Shown here piece by piece: positions 51,961 to 64,000 of a stretch of DNA of 64,000 nucleotides. Position 1 is the stretch's first letter; the number at the start of each line of letters is the position of its first letter. This DNA comes from Haemonchus contortus (lineage: Eukaryota > Nematoda > Chromadorea > Rhabditida > Trichostrongylidae). The stretch is taken from assembly GCA_000469685.2 (NCBI GenBank), contig LS997566.1:30623496-30687495 (forward strand), given 5' to 3'. The notes under the pieces are model-generated. The model worked only from the letters and a program-made list of their open reading frames with translations. It did no database searches and had not been told where the DNA came from. Both the position numbers and the translations under genes were made by a program.

Positions 51961-54181
51961 CCGCACCCGATCTGCTTGCAATAAAGTTTGCTAGCGGCTG
52001 AGAGCAATCAGGTTTTCGGTTATGAGTCACCGCTAGAATTTACCTGCATCATGGAATCCGAAAGGTGGTCGTGAAAGAATTAATTCGGCAATTCCTGCGA
52101 TAAGTAGCCATCCCAATGAGAATGCAAACGACGACAGCTGGAACATCTGATGAGGAAAATTATACAGAGTCGCACAATGAAACACGAAATAAGATACATT
52201 GATAGTCTACAGATGCAAACACGATGTAATAACTTGTCAGTAATTCATGTGCATTCAAATTGAAAATTTACACATTCATTGAATCCCCTAATTATCAACA
52301 CAGGTTCGTACCACTTCCGAAATTGTTAGCGGTACCAAACAGGAAAAACAAGTGGTTAGCAACTCATTCAGGATCTAATGCAGGACTGCGCTCAATTCAT
52401 CGACTCGACCTTTATGTTGTACAAGAACATTGTAGTCGAATAAATCAAATGGATTAATAATAAAAGAACTGGGAGGGAACGATTCATGAACGACGATGCC
52501 TCGAAGATAATCTATTTATGTATGTGACGGAAGTAATGTTGTGAATGGCAAAACGTACAAATCCAGGGATGGATTTGATGGCAGCGTGGAACGATAAAAT
52601 TGAATGAGTTATGAAGGTTGTGCAGTATACAAACCAATATGGTATACATGCAAATCGCTCAACATGAAATTAATCAGCCCACCCAGTTCCTGAATCTTTT
52701 AATTGCTTGAAGAAGTACTTTGTGTGGGTGAAGAAGTGGCGTTACCACTCCCTTTTCGAGCAGATGGACGTGGTGGAGTGTTCTATATACCATAAGGTCA
52801 TGGCGACTGTGCATACCGCAGAGTTCTGAGAGTAATTAGCTGCGTAGAAACTGAGCGTGTTCCTTTTCAATAGATACTTTGTGCCTGAAAATTCTGCAAA
52901 GGGGGCCATATCCTCGGTTAGGCGTGACGAAAATGTGTCTAGAAAAACGTGGGCCCGGTAGGCTAATTTCCTTACTCTATAGAAAGTCACTACCAGCACT
53001 CTGAAAACCGCCAAAAGCAGGGAATGCTCCTGACTACCCAGCCCCCCCCCCTCCTCTCCCATCCCCCGATCAGAAACACCTACGGTAATTTCAACACAGC
53101 TACACGCATTCGTCACGGCTTATTGTTAGCAAAAGCAGTAAATGTCACAGTTTAGGTCCTTGAACGCTGCGAGATTGTTCCCAAGCACTTTTTCCGCCAG
53201 GAGTGCGTTTCTCCGCCTACCAACAATAAGAATGGATGCCATCTGGATGGACCGCCGAAGAGCATCCGTTACGCTGATGGCTAACTCTCACAATAGATAA
53301 TGAAGATGAACCGCATACAAAAAAAGTTACAGAAGGGAAAGAATATGTTTATAGAGGCTGCGCTGAGGCTTGATGTGAAGAAACACCGGTTCCTCAATCT
53401 CTTCGAACGCGCAGAGGTACTTGCAGCTCTACTTGAGGAAGACATCAAAAGAGGGAAAATTTGACCTGGCCTGAAAAGATACCTATCCACTGACGGTAGT
53501 GTAGAATGGGATGCAGATGCTGATGCTGATGCAGATCCACTAATTGTGGCATTGTTACGATGAGGGGATTCCTGTCATTCTGTGCAATCGACTGTGCTCC
53601 AGGCGCTCGAAGTGAAGCTACATCGGAGAATTGTGGGTTTCAAAATGCTCCGAAAATGCTCCGCTGCAGAGAGTACTGACCCATAGGAATCCGCAATTTA
53701 TTATATGGAATGAAATCGTTGAGATATATCTGTGATAATCTGAACAAGTATTGTGAAGGCGACCGGATCATTCGGAGGGCAAAATAAAGACTCCGAATAA
53801 TCAGGGGAAGTGCCCACGATAAGTCTTAAAGAAGAGGCAGCCATTAAAAAGTACGTCGGCGAAGCCAACGCCACGGTAAAAGATACCGCAGACGGAAGGA
53901 ACTGGTGGCACCTGCAGAAGCGGTGCACCTTGCAATGGTGCAGGGTTAAGGCTATATGGAACATGATGGATTGCTGTGCCATTGACGACAAGTGTACATA
54001 TATATGTTTCACCTTCCTTTGAGTAATGAGTGCCCGAAACAATAAACGATAAGGGCAGAGAAGTGGAAGTTTAGGCGCAATAACATATCGATATTAATAT
54101 AGTCATTTTTAGCATATAAAGGAAGAAAATAAAGTCTTTGTGATAAATCCTGCCTGAAGAAGGCACCGCCTCAATTGAATT
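51961..54181. other. No gene recognised
   Basis: No supported gene. A short plus-strand frame from Met 53299 to 53463 (about 55 residues, rich in K, E and L, with LNLFERAEVLAALLEEDI) looks less random than its neighbours, but I cannot name it. A C-rich run lies near 53040-53060. Confidence 0.4.
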
Positions 54182-54418
54182 CCATTCAGAATCACAGGGG
54201 CGTAATGAATGCTATGTGGCCTTACAGTGATGTAAGGTGACCACCCGGTTTACGAGTTAGTGCTCTGATCCTTCCAGACGAGTCTTATACTATTATAGTT
54301 CATCGACCCCAAAGGGATGGAAGGCCTAATTGGCATAGGCGGATATGTACCGAGATTCGAACCCATGACCATAAGTTTGCGATAGTGCGCTATTTGCCAT
54401 TACATCACTCCGGCCTCC
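54182..54418 (-). mobile_element. tRNA-derived SINE, family S2
   Basis: On the minus strand it begins GGAGGCCGGAGTGATGTAAT, has the B-box GGGTTCGAATCTC, then CCAATTAGGCCTTCCATCCC, and ends GATTCTGAATGG. This is the same layout as at 9253 and 55147, and the copy looks full length. Confidence 0.78.
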
Positions 54419-55146
54419 AACCCTCCCCCATCGGTAACACATACCGCTACAATACTATAATACTTTGCGAAAACATAACACTGCTCAAGAGCTTACAGCA
54501 CCCAAAAATGACAACAAGGTTTCTACGCAGAGGGGCTACACTCAAGGACAACTACTAGAACGATGAGAGAGTCGACCCTAGAAAAGGTCTCTGCAAAATA
54601 CATTCACAGATGAGTGCTTGAATCATCATCTGCAAAGAAACGTAATATATTCCTAATATGATTCAATGACCGAGATCTTTAAATCAGTTCACATTCCCGT
54701 AATGGTCCGTCACCTATGTGCACTGTACAAACGTATGACTCAGACTACAAAGAAAAACTGTCAATCAATCTTTTCCGGCCAATTGAGCCTCTTTAATGCC
54801 CGAACAAAAACTGAAGAATTGCCTTCGCAAGGAATTGTAAATCATATCGTATGCAATCAATATATTTGCCCTGTTATACATGGTCTGAGAATTCAATCAG
54901 GACGCTATTCAATCAGGCTAGAATGTTGACTCTTGCTAATGGATTATACAGTTCAGACATAAATTACGGTAACAATTCATGAATATCATCGAAGCAGCAA
55001 CAAAGCAGCGACATCCTCTGCTTTTAAGTGATGCCCATCACTCTCATCTCGGCATTCAACGCGAACCCCTTAGTACAATGCCTAAGAGCAGTTAATGTCT
55101 CCCAAGTTGATTAGATTTTATTTATACATAGGAAAAGCAGTATCGA
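54419..55146. other. No gene recognised
   Basis: Spacer between two opposed S2 SINEs; nothing recognised. Confidence 0.4.
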
Positions 55147-55375
55147 GGGGAGGTGGTCTAGTGACAAGTGGTGCACTGATACACGTGAATGGTCTGCGAC
55201 TGGAATCCCGGCTCAATACTCCACCAGGCCAACCAAGACTCACTACCTTCTAAGTCGGTTACCCTTTGTCAAATTCGTCTAGGAAGATAATAGCACTGGG
55301 TTTTACATCGGTTGGCAACCGCGTCTTTGTATAGGCGATACACGCACTTAATATGCCTCTACGAATCTGAATGGA
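55147..55375 (+). mobile_element. tRNA-derived SINE, family S2
   Basis: It begins GGGGAGGTGGTCTAGTGACA, has a B-box-like GACTGGAATCCC, the GCCAACCAAGACTCACTACC body and the ACGAATCTGAATGG end. It is in direct orientation with the copy at 9253. Confidence 0.75.
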
Positions 55376-56397
55376 TTGATAAGAGTCTTTCGCCCCTGAT
55401 CAATCTTTTTGTAGGAGAACAAGCTGAGATAAGCGGATATCAGCAGAGGTCGTGCAAAAAAATCTCATGGGGGTAGGTTTTTTAAACTACGCTGAGTTAC
55501 CAGTCGTAGAGAGCAGCACAACGCATGGAAATTCGTAGGGTTTCTTCAGCGCCTGTGTCGAAGAATACAACTAAGGAACGGAAACTGAAAACAGATAAAC
55601 GAAGTAGACGAACCTTGACATATTGTCGGGAAGTATTTGTCCTATAGATGTTTCATTTTCAACAAACAGGTTTGACTTCTTCCATGCTCTCCTCTAATTT
55701 GGCATGAAGACAGTCTTATTGAAAAAGCGATCATTTTACTGTTTAAAGAACCGCACCACTGATGTTAAACCTATGAATAATATAGAATGACGAGTTTGAA
55801 CCTATGCTCCATAGACCCACGCTCTTTATGAGACCCTCGCTTGCGACTCGTTTTGTACGTCTTTCTAGTGTGAAGTGGATACTAATGCACAAATAATCTG
55901 TCCCATTCTGAGCAGGCTGTATCAAGGAGGAACTTGAGCTGTCGAAGCAGCATTGTACTATGTTTCATAATAATTGAGGCGATTAACGTTTCTATCCACT
56001 TTAGTCAAGGCATGGAGCGTTTCTAATCGAAACGCAAGAAATCGGGCGTGTAGTACTGACCGAAGGTGTGCATACAGGCACTAGACTTTCACTTATAAAT
56101 ACGCAATGGCGTTTGGATGTGCATGTGGCCTATGCAATGACTTGCAGAACCTGGCTAATATGCAAGTGAAACTTCCTCTCCTTCCAGCCGTGCTACTACC
56201 AATTGCTAATGGTGACGGGGTGGCGCATTTGCCTGATCTGGCTGGGTCTCGACGCAAGATTCGATCCCAGCATCTTGCGCGTAATAATGAGCTACTTTGT
56301 AGTGCACCATTCTGTTTCTGGATTCACCCTTAATCATACTTAAAGCTCGATAAGTCACAAACTATGCACGTACCTATCTCTCTCAAATGAATTGAAG
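55376..56397. other. No gene; one tRNA-like block
   Basis: No supported gene. Around 56212-56285 a GGTGACGGGGTGGCGCATTT and AAGATTCGATCCCAGC pair looks like worn A and B boxes of another tRNA-derived repeat. Confidence 0.35.
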
Positions 56398-56893
56398 GCA
56401 CAGCTCACGATTATTCTGATGAACCCATTTCCAGTCAAAAAGTGGAAGTATGTGTTGGGAATAGTTCATCGGCAGTGAAGAAAGCGAGCAAATTCGAAAG
56501 AATTTCGCAAGAAATAAGGCTTTTCAAAAGTAGGAAAAGCAGAGGTTAAACAAATAATAACATGGAAGGGGTATTCGGACGAAGTTTCGGTTGTTGCAAT
56601 TGCGCAAAGAGCTGACTACATCGAGTTAAAACTGTACAGAATTGCCTTTTATTGTCGCTACTGGTCATGATAAGTTGTTTGAAATGCCTACATGGGTTCC
56701 TTTGTGATCGGTGCAGCCTCTGCAACTCCGGTAAAACTCGTCCGAGGATACACACGGAACAGTCCTTGAGCCTTCATAAAGCCTTATCTGGGGCGTTTTT
56801 AGACATGATAGCGCCAGATATGGTGAACGAGGGGCCTAAAATTCATCTTATGGGGAAATCTCAGAAACCATTTTTATCGTGAACTGGGCCTTT
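56398..56893 (+). mobile_element. MITE family M1, full copy
   Basis: The ends are inverted: GGCACAGCTCACGAT on the left (56398) and ATCGTGAACTGGGCC on the right (56879-56893). The interior matches 32638-33135 on the other strand. Length is about 496 bp with no coding capacity. Motifs like the termini also occur near 4898, 9040 and 62452. Confidence 0.78.
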
Positions 56894-59800
56894 AATAAGC
56901 GATTGAGCAAACGAGCAAGTAAATGAGAAATCAAATTTTATATTCGAAGAAGATCGACGAGTGAAGTCTTCACAAAAACGATATTTCGAAGAAGAAACTC
57001 TACTCTGGGTGGACTATCACTGCTAATTATAATAGTATAAGGAAGGTTAAAAGCTTGTTCTTTCAAAGATTTACAGTATTGAATAAGCAAACCGCTTCAC
57101 CGGGAAAAGCACTTTTTTTGATAAGTCGTACATATTTGGGCATCTTCCCGCACCATGACAGCTGATTCGAGTCACAGTCATCCCTTTTTGAAAAGTTCAT
57201 TGACTAGTATTCTTCAATTAGGACAAACTACTTGTACTCACTGGTCAGAAGTTCCTGTTGTGAGAAGTTTTTGCGAGCACTTCACCCATCGATTCTTGTT
57301 GATTTCTTTTCAAACATCTGATTTGTACTCCAAGAGAGAATAGAAAAAGGATAGAAAAGAGGACGAAAGACCTCAAAGAAGTCATAGAGAGCTTTATGGA
57401 CTGCGAATTATTCGATCAAATTTGCCTCATCTCACGGGTGCAAGGTGAGGTCATCCTAGATAGTTCCATTGCATAACAAAATCAACCCCATCTGGGCGTT
57501 TTGGAAGTGGACGAGTACTGACAGAGCTCTCTCAGTCGGTTGCCTTTTTCTCTAAAAGTCACCTACAAGCAGAGAGCTCATCGCAGCAACGGCACTGACC
57601 TCTACTGCATCCTTCGAAGTCACAATTAAGTTCGCTGATTGCCGCTCACCAAATTACATCATTACGCTCACACAAAGGCAACAGTCGAGCGCACTCGCAG
57701 CGATAAGAGAACATCCATGAACATTCATACAACGCCATTGATGGGGAACTGGGCAGCGCAAGGAAGTAGACTCACTGTACTTCGACCACTGAACGACAGG
57801 AAATGGAATAGTATCCCTAGGAAGTAGTGGCAGGTGATACAGCATTCTAGAAAGCTCGAGTGTGCATAACAGTATTAATGTCGACGGCGATTGAGCGTCG
57901 TGTCAGTTTCTTTGAACCAATTCGATCATTCCACTCCGTTGATACACATCCGTGATGACATGTAAGGATACCATTCAACAGAGTTTACTTTTACTTGGGG
58001 AATAGTAATCAGGAAATTATCATCACTTAAAATGGACGAAAATCCATGTATAAGAATGGCAACCTTACCAAAACTGTAGGTGGAATAGAAACAAAACAAA
58101 AGAAAGAGAAGAGAGGCTCCAATAAGGTAGGAAGAAAATGTCTGGCTGACATTTCTGAGGTAATGAAAACTTTCTGCAGAAGATGAGCAAATTCTTGATG
58201 CAAGGAGGTGTTTCTGCACAGCCTGACGTACACGCTGACTTGCCTGCCCAGGCAATGTAATTCGCTGGTTTTTAAAACCATGCAAACCAGTCTGAGGCCA
58301 TGCAACCAAGGCTGTTCATACACAAAGAAGTTTTTCTGATAGAAATCGAGTAAAATGAGGCAAACACCAGGGATTGATTATGGTCAATGTAATCCAACGT
58401 AGGCATAGAGCTGCACAAGAAATAGGCATAGTTTCTCAAGCAACTCATTGTTAGAATACTCTGTTCCCAATGGCTGAGAAGTTCACAACTACAGCGACAA
58501 TTTTTTCTTGAAAATTTAGGTTTGTTTGTCGGTCAGAATCATTCGCCTAGAAACCCGAGAAGTAATTATCGAGGACTCACAAAGCGAATCCATGCATTGG
58601 TCTGGAGATGTCGCTCTGATGTCCAGAGCTCTTTCAAGTTTGTTGGAGAGAAGGACAAAAGAATGGACGAAATCGTGGAAAAATTCTAACTTGACATACC
58701 GAAGAAAGCAGTGAACACTTTAAGAGAATCCGCCACAAAGGATAAGGTTCTGGGGTGTTAATCCATCCTGTAGGAAATATGCGACCACGCATTCGACTTC
58801 CATTCGAAATCGTCGTGTGTTATAGGAGTCTAGTACCAATCAACGACTATAATGGAGGGCTTGGTTGGCCTGGACGGAATTAGGGATTTGATCAAGCGTG
58901 TGTGAGTCTCCATATGTGGAGCAATAACCCAGTTTTTACCACTTCTGTAATTCTAGAACTACACAGAAATCGTACGAGTCGAAAATTTGGAATGAGATCG
59001 TTTCGCAGCTGCTTGTGGCATTCCAAAATTGAACGATCCCGTTGTTGGGGAGGACAGCCAACTTTATTTATTTATTTATTTATTTATTCGAAATACACAC
59101 GAAGGTGCGCTACAGTAGCAAGCAAGAAAACGAAACCAGTTACAAATTTAAACAGCAGAAAAAGTCATAAAAAACTACAGAGAGGTACTATGCTCTGTCC
59201 AATTCGGAGCACTACTACTCTCGAAATGCTCACCCAGTTGTTGAACTTGGGCCCCAGTTCACACATCTTAGGCCTGATCTGAAAGAGTTCGACTCACTGT
59301 AATACATTTTATTGATATCGGAATAAACCAATTGTTAGTCAGAAGAACTTGATCTGAGGGTGACGAACAGTGGGCACGGGCGGGTATACTGTAAACCGTA
59401 ACCCTTCACGAGCTCTCGTTCTCCTAAGGAAGTTTTGACAGCTTGGTGAAAGGCCTTTTTTGAAAATTCCCTGATTGATTCCAAAAAGCAATCATGGGAC
59501 TAGATCACGAAGAGAAGCTAGGGGAAATGCAGAATCTTTTTTTTTGAATGAGCTTGCTTTGGGCTCCGAATCAAAGGCTTCTTAAAAGTCTCTGTCATGA
59601 ATAGAGAACTTGGAACTTCACAAGGTAGTTGTTCAAATCTCATGAAGTTTTTGCACATTTAAATGGTCCCCATCAATCGGGCTTTTTGGAGAGCAATTTT
59701 TCCCAACAAAATTTGAAATGTCACTAGTCATTGCCTATTTCCATGCGCTCGACAATATACGACATTCGTAATTTCTAACAAACTGCAATAAAAGTGGTTC

Positions 59801-61430
59801 TCACATTTCGACTGCTGAAAGTCACTTTGGCTGAGCATTCAGAGTAGAGAATGTTAAGCTCATAATCATTGAATTCCTGTTAATATGGCTGTATGTGAAT
59901 GAGCTACTGAGTCAAGCTCAAACACGAGTTGTGGAGGCTCCACCTATAGCCAATACGTAAGGTACGTTCACTTTTCAGATGCTTGTTAGTACTGAGAAAC
60001 AAATATATTCTTATCAATGTTTGAAAAAAAATTTCTTCGAGGACTTCGGTCACCATAAAGAGTGCGAGCTCGATTTGAGTTCATGGGTCAGAGCAATGAA
60101 TCATGGGTTCGAGCAGCTATCCGTATGTATGCTTATTCAACTTACCCAACACGCACAATCTATGTGAATTCTATAGTGATCAGCTTATATGCAGTTAAGC
60201 AAAGCTCACCCCACTAATTGCATGTGGACTACAGCTAGTAACATTCGCATGAGGTCAGCTTTACAGTATTCTTTACGTACAAAGTCGATAAGGTTGTTCA
60301 GCCAGTTAGTTGAACTCAATTAAAGTGTGGAATGCTGCATGGCAGGGTTGAATCTGAAAAACTTCCATAGCTCCTAGGTTCTGGCGAAGGGAGGTCTAAT
60401 GCTAGCCGAATCTGATTGTTCTGTCTGGGTCAAGGTCTCATAAATGACATAGAAGAGCCAAATAATAGTAATTCAGAAAGCTTTTTTAATGAGCGATCAG
60501 TCGGCAATAATCTATTGGCGTTAACTGCCAATATCAGACAACCTGTTGGGGCACCCTGTATTCATAAGCAAATAGATAAATCAATCAATAAATCAATAAT
60601 GGACACAGCATGATAATAGAGTAACTGAATCGAATGTGCATTTACAGTAATCGAACCAAAAAAAGGAGCCATTGTAGGTGTTTCGTTGAGAAAAATTTCG
60701 ATTCATTCAAATACACACACACTATGAGCAACGGTTGAGTGGGTTGTGCATATTTCATGTTTCCCAGTAGGGACTATGAATAATGGACTTTATAAATGAC
60801 TCAAGAAACCCATCACACTATGACCTAACAGTCCTGAATTCCTATTCGGTTACTAGACAGAGGAAAGCGGATGATTCAGTCGGAGTAACATCGACAAGGA
60901 CCAACCAACAAAGTCATGGATTTCGTATTCGGTTGATAAACGAAGGAGAGGGGGTGATTCAGTTGGAGTAACGTCGAAAAGAACAGAGCGGCAAGGTCAT
61001 GGAACGTGCACCTTGAATTGTGAGAAAGCTGCGAATAGTATCGGCGATGTTTTAACAAACCTGTTCATTGGCATTCGAGGAGATCTTTTTCCAGAACGCT
61101 CTCGAAGTGTTTTGAAAGGAGAATGACTGCAAACAGTTCAACTTCGGGAATCTATACAGTGTAATGTGTTTCTGAATGACAGTGACACTATTTGACAGCG
61201 CAGTAGATTTATTGTTATAAATAATCACATGTTTTGGGATTCCAGCATCTTTTTATATTCATTTTTTACATGTTTTTGTCCCTCTGCGATTTGGAGTAGC
61301 CTCTTGTTTGTGTTTCTCCTAAATGGCACTTCGGCGAACAGCAACCATGAAGGAATGTACCACGTCTGGCTGGCATCTTTCCAAATGATCAAAGTGATCG
61401 GGATGGTGCTTTCGTTATAAAGGAATATCG
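56894..61430. other. No gene recognised; small repeat fragments
   Basis: No gene is supported. A minus-strand frame at 57926-58309 has one hydrophobic stretch (LIGASLLFLLFCFYSTYSFG) but no family mark. An S2 SINE piece on the minus strand lies near 58850-58915 (GGAGGGCTTGGTTGGCCT). A (TTTA)n tract at 59062-59089 may be the tail of an inserted retroelement. Confidence 0.4.
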
Positions 61431-61478
61431 GTGATTCTCATGCAAAGCTGTACAAGGGGCCCTTGTAACGGCTGGATA

Positions 61479-61665
61479 GGACGTAAAACTCCTGTTATGC
61501 CCTGTCTATGTTGTAGAGCCTTGGCTAGTCCGCCTTTGGGTGTAGTCGACGTGCACACCCAGAAGTGGACGAGTTCTCACGGCGCTGTGGAAATTGCAGA
61601 GGTTGTACCGCTCGCGCCAGAATGCACACGTTGCACCCAGGCAGCTTACTGTAGCGAGCAGTGCA
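61479..61665 (+). CDS. Possible MYND-type zinc finger exon(s)
   Basis: The frame encodes MPCLCCRALASPPLG and then, after about 27 residues, ECTRCTQAAYCSEQCKIA. If the stretch 61540-61620 (GT...AG, 81 bases) is an intron, the cysteines fall as C-x2-C, about ten residues, C-x2-C-x4-Y-C-x3-C, which is the first part of a MYND finger (found for example in SMYD methyltransferases). The closing H-C pair is not seen downstream and no further exon was found, so it may be a fragment or chance. Confidence 0.3.
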
Positions 61666-63736
61666 AAATAGCATATATATTTGGACAGCTCGTCCAAGTA
61701 CGCCTTCTATGGAGCTTTTATTGTCGGAATCCCGTCCAATCTTTATTTCTACCTATCTCTGTGGATTCATATTCCTTCAAATATGCCAAGTTTTGCATTT
61801 TCTCTGCTACTTTTCCACTGCTCTGGACCTCCATTACTATTTCGAAGAATATTTCAAAATACTGCTATCTCTGAGCTTCATTTTGACTTGTTGTCGTATT
61901 GTGTACTTTTCAAAGCTCGTTGCTCTTCACTTTCATTGGTGAGCTCTCGGCATATAATGCCTTCGTCAGACCTTATCTCAATAAAATTAGGTACCCCAAA
62001 ATTATCGCAATTTACGCTTACGAATGAAATTGATCGGGGCATTTCTAATCAGATATCAGCTTAGTGCAGTGCAGAGTCATGTGAGCCGGATGCAGTTATC
62101 ATTATGGTCACTTAACATGATTTAGGCTCTCTGATTGTAAGACTCGGGCAAACCTAGTAATACTCCTCGTTGTTTTCTTGATGAATACTACATATTTGAA
62201 AGGTATGAGGCCTGAGAAGTGACAACACGACTGTGACTTTTCAGTTTCACGTGTGTGATTTTGTAGTGTAAGTAGTTGATGAATGAGGGATGGATAGAAT
62301 CAAGTCATCACCCATGCTCAGCCTTTGAAGGTAAGCTCGAAGAGCTCCAATTGTGTGGTCAGTTCGAAATTTCTGCGCTGCTTCTCCACGCTGCGATGTT
62401 GCTACCTGAATGCACGTGACTTTGAAGGGGCGGCAGCTAGACCTTGTCTTTTTCAAGGACACAGTTCACGAGAATTCAGTAGTAATTAGTTTTCGACGAA
62501 TAATGGAAGTGTTATTCCTCAATGGTGCAAAAACGGCGGAGAAGACGCAAAAATCGGCGTATTTAGATAAGTAAATGGCTTCAAAAAGTAGTGAAATTGG
62601 GGATTGGACGAGAATGTGACTGCAAAAGTTGCATGAGAGGGGTATGCGGGCAAGTCGTTAATGGAGTATGCAACAGATTCCAGTTTTAGCCTACCATTTG
62701 CGCATTGCATGGAGGACAATAGTTTAGATTCAATGTAGGTTGATCGAATTATCACGAAGGTGATCTTCATTGATCAAAATCGCGCGGGAAGACCGCGCAC
62801 GCATGCTGACACCCTGTGCTCAAGCTTCATTGATAAAACTGGCGTCCGCGGATTGCTCAACATCGAATAGCGCATTTTTTCTTATCCTTGTTGTTTTTTT
62901 TATGTTTTATGTCTTATGTTTCATTTGTTGTTTATCCGATATTCAGCGCCCACGAGCAACCAAACCACCGTCAGAAGGAAGTCATCCCGCTCGGAACACA
63001 AACCCAGAATCGCATTTCCCCCTATCACACGAAGGAGGTACTACAAGATCGTGGACATCAGTGCTACTTCGTAAAAGAAGTACAAGTGCATAAAAATCTA
63101 CACCACTCACAGCATGAGTCCAAAAATCAACAGGCAACTACCATACAAGAAAATATCATCGAATCCCTATTCATTGCACAGCTGAAACTTTCGGACTAGT
63201 GTTGCACTTCATCAGAGAAACTAGCAGGAGATAGCATTCGCATTCACCATAGTTGCACGTGGGATCATACCCAGTGTACCCGTTCTAGTCATTACCCAAG
63301 ATCTTTGCCAAACGAAATGCAAAAAATGTAGTTCAAATAAGATAAGGGCGCTACAATACAAACCAAAGCGCACACGTTGAGTTAAAAATTTGCTTCACGT
63401 TACATGAAAATTGTTACTTAACTTAACACCAGGTTCAATTCATGATATTTAGAACCATGGCATTGATTTAGGATAACGAATTCGCGAGACAACGCCGTGC
63501 TGAAGAAGACGTGCTCATTGAAACCATTCGATACAAGAGAAGACGCATAAAATTAGCACCGACGTTCTCATCAGAAAAAGAAACTCAGCGCGAAACTCGT
63601 ACAATTTTATGTTCTGTTTTTGATGTTATTTGATCTAACACTGTTCTCAGCTCATTCACCGAAATACGCGGCAGTAAGCCTCCATTCCTAATATGTTAAA
63701 GGCGGATCATCCCTTTATAAGAGCCACCTGAAAAAG
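61666..63736. other. No gene recognised
   Basis: No supported gene. Near 62452 the run GGACACAGTTCACGAGAATT resembles the M1 MITE terminus. Open frames around 61681-62064 are hydrophobic but without a recognisable family. Confidence 0.35.
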
Positions 63737-63994
63737 GTGCATTTCGAAGGATGTCACACAGCAGAGAAATTAATATGTGCGTCGGAAGCATTAGCAATAG
63801 GTTACGACTTATACGGACTTGTAGTTCTCTCGGACGATACATTGGCGACCTCTAAATACAAGTTTTTCGAAGAAAATGTGAAAGGAGTGTCCCTAGATCC
63901 GACATTCACGGCAGACGACATTCAAAAGGAGAATGATTTTCCGGAAGGTCTTTGTCACAAAATCCAGACGGAACTTCATGAAGCCCAGCTTTAA
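63737..63994 (+). CDS. Unrecognised open frame at the right edge
   Basis: An 85-residue frame starts MHFEGCHTAEK and ends with a TAA at 63992. It contains ASEALAIGYDLYGLVVLSDD and is acidic towards the end. The composition looks coding, and the frame is open for some residues upstream of the Met. It could be a terminal exon or a piece of a repeat. I do not recognise it. Confidence 0.3.
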   Translation: MHFEGCHTAEKLICASEALAIGYDLYGLVVLSDDTLATSKYKFFEENVKGVSLDPTFTADDIQKENDFPEGLCHKIQTELHEAQL

Positions 63995-64000
63995 ACGGAA

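Noticed and set aside
63737..63994. Assignment to a named gene family
   Set aside because: No motif is distinctive enough; it is listed only as an unrecognised open frame.

Overview
This window is eukaryotic and looks like nematode DNA. Genes are split by introns with good GT/AG sites, long stretches are non-coding, and there is no operon-like packing of open frames. The one host gene that can be built with confidence is an astacin metalloprotease with the domain order typical of nematode NAS proteins (astacin, EGF, CUB, TSP1). The transposon set (RTE-like and CR1-like LINEs, Tc1 and mariner elements, Helitron-like repeats, tRNA-derived SINEs) also fits a repeat-rich parasitic nematode of the hookworm/strongylid type. 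The species cannot be fixed from sequence alone.

Layout. 1-6 kb: a dispersed repeat, a Helitron-like element with an 8-bp minisatellite, and a 612-bp TTAA-flanked element with piggyBac-like ends. 6.2-8.4 kb: an unrecognised coding region broken by frameshifts and stops. 9-15 kb: SINEs, a Helitron-like tandem repeat, a second copy of the left-edge repeat and a 3' fragment of an RTE LINE. 15.9-17.4 kb: a Tc1-like transposon whose 363-residue transposase frame is open but carries an 18-residue tandem duplication. 17.6-17.95 kb: a probable solo LTR. 18.3-22.1 kb: a decayed CR1-like LINE split by a Helitron-like insertion.

24.1-42.2 kb, minus strand: the astacin gene. I could place 14 exons, plus one tentative exon, from a proline-rich N-terminal part through prodomain, RRKR processing site, catalytic domain, EGF, CUB and TSP1. 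Every exon junction keeps reading phase. Its introns hold most of the mobile DNA of this part: a mariner element with TA-flanked ends, a ~495-bp MITE, a ~1.9-kb foldback element with ~520-bp arms, a second dead mariner, a GC-rich ~240-bp perfect-looking hairpin, a Helitron-like copy, a SINE and a Tc1-type MITE.

42.7-44.3 kb: three apparently identical 537-bp tandem units containing two tRNA-like promoter blocks, with a diverged inverted relative at 45.3-45.6 kb. 46.2-47.9 kb: two abutting Helitron-like copies. 48.2-52 kb: a nearly complete RTE-type LINE killed by two stops and about three frameshifts. 52-64 kb: mostly unrecognised sequence with SINEs, a second complete copy of the ~495-bp MITE, a possible MYND-finger exon near 61.5 kb and an unrecognised open frame at the right edge.

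Apart from the astacin gene, almost everything identifiable is mobile DNA or its remains.
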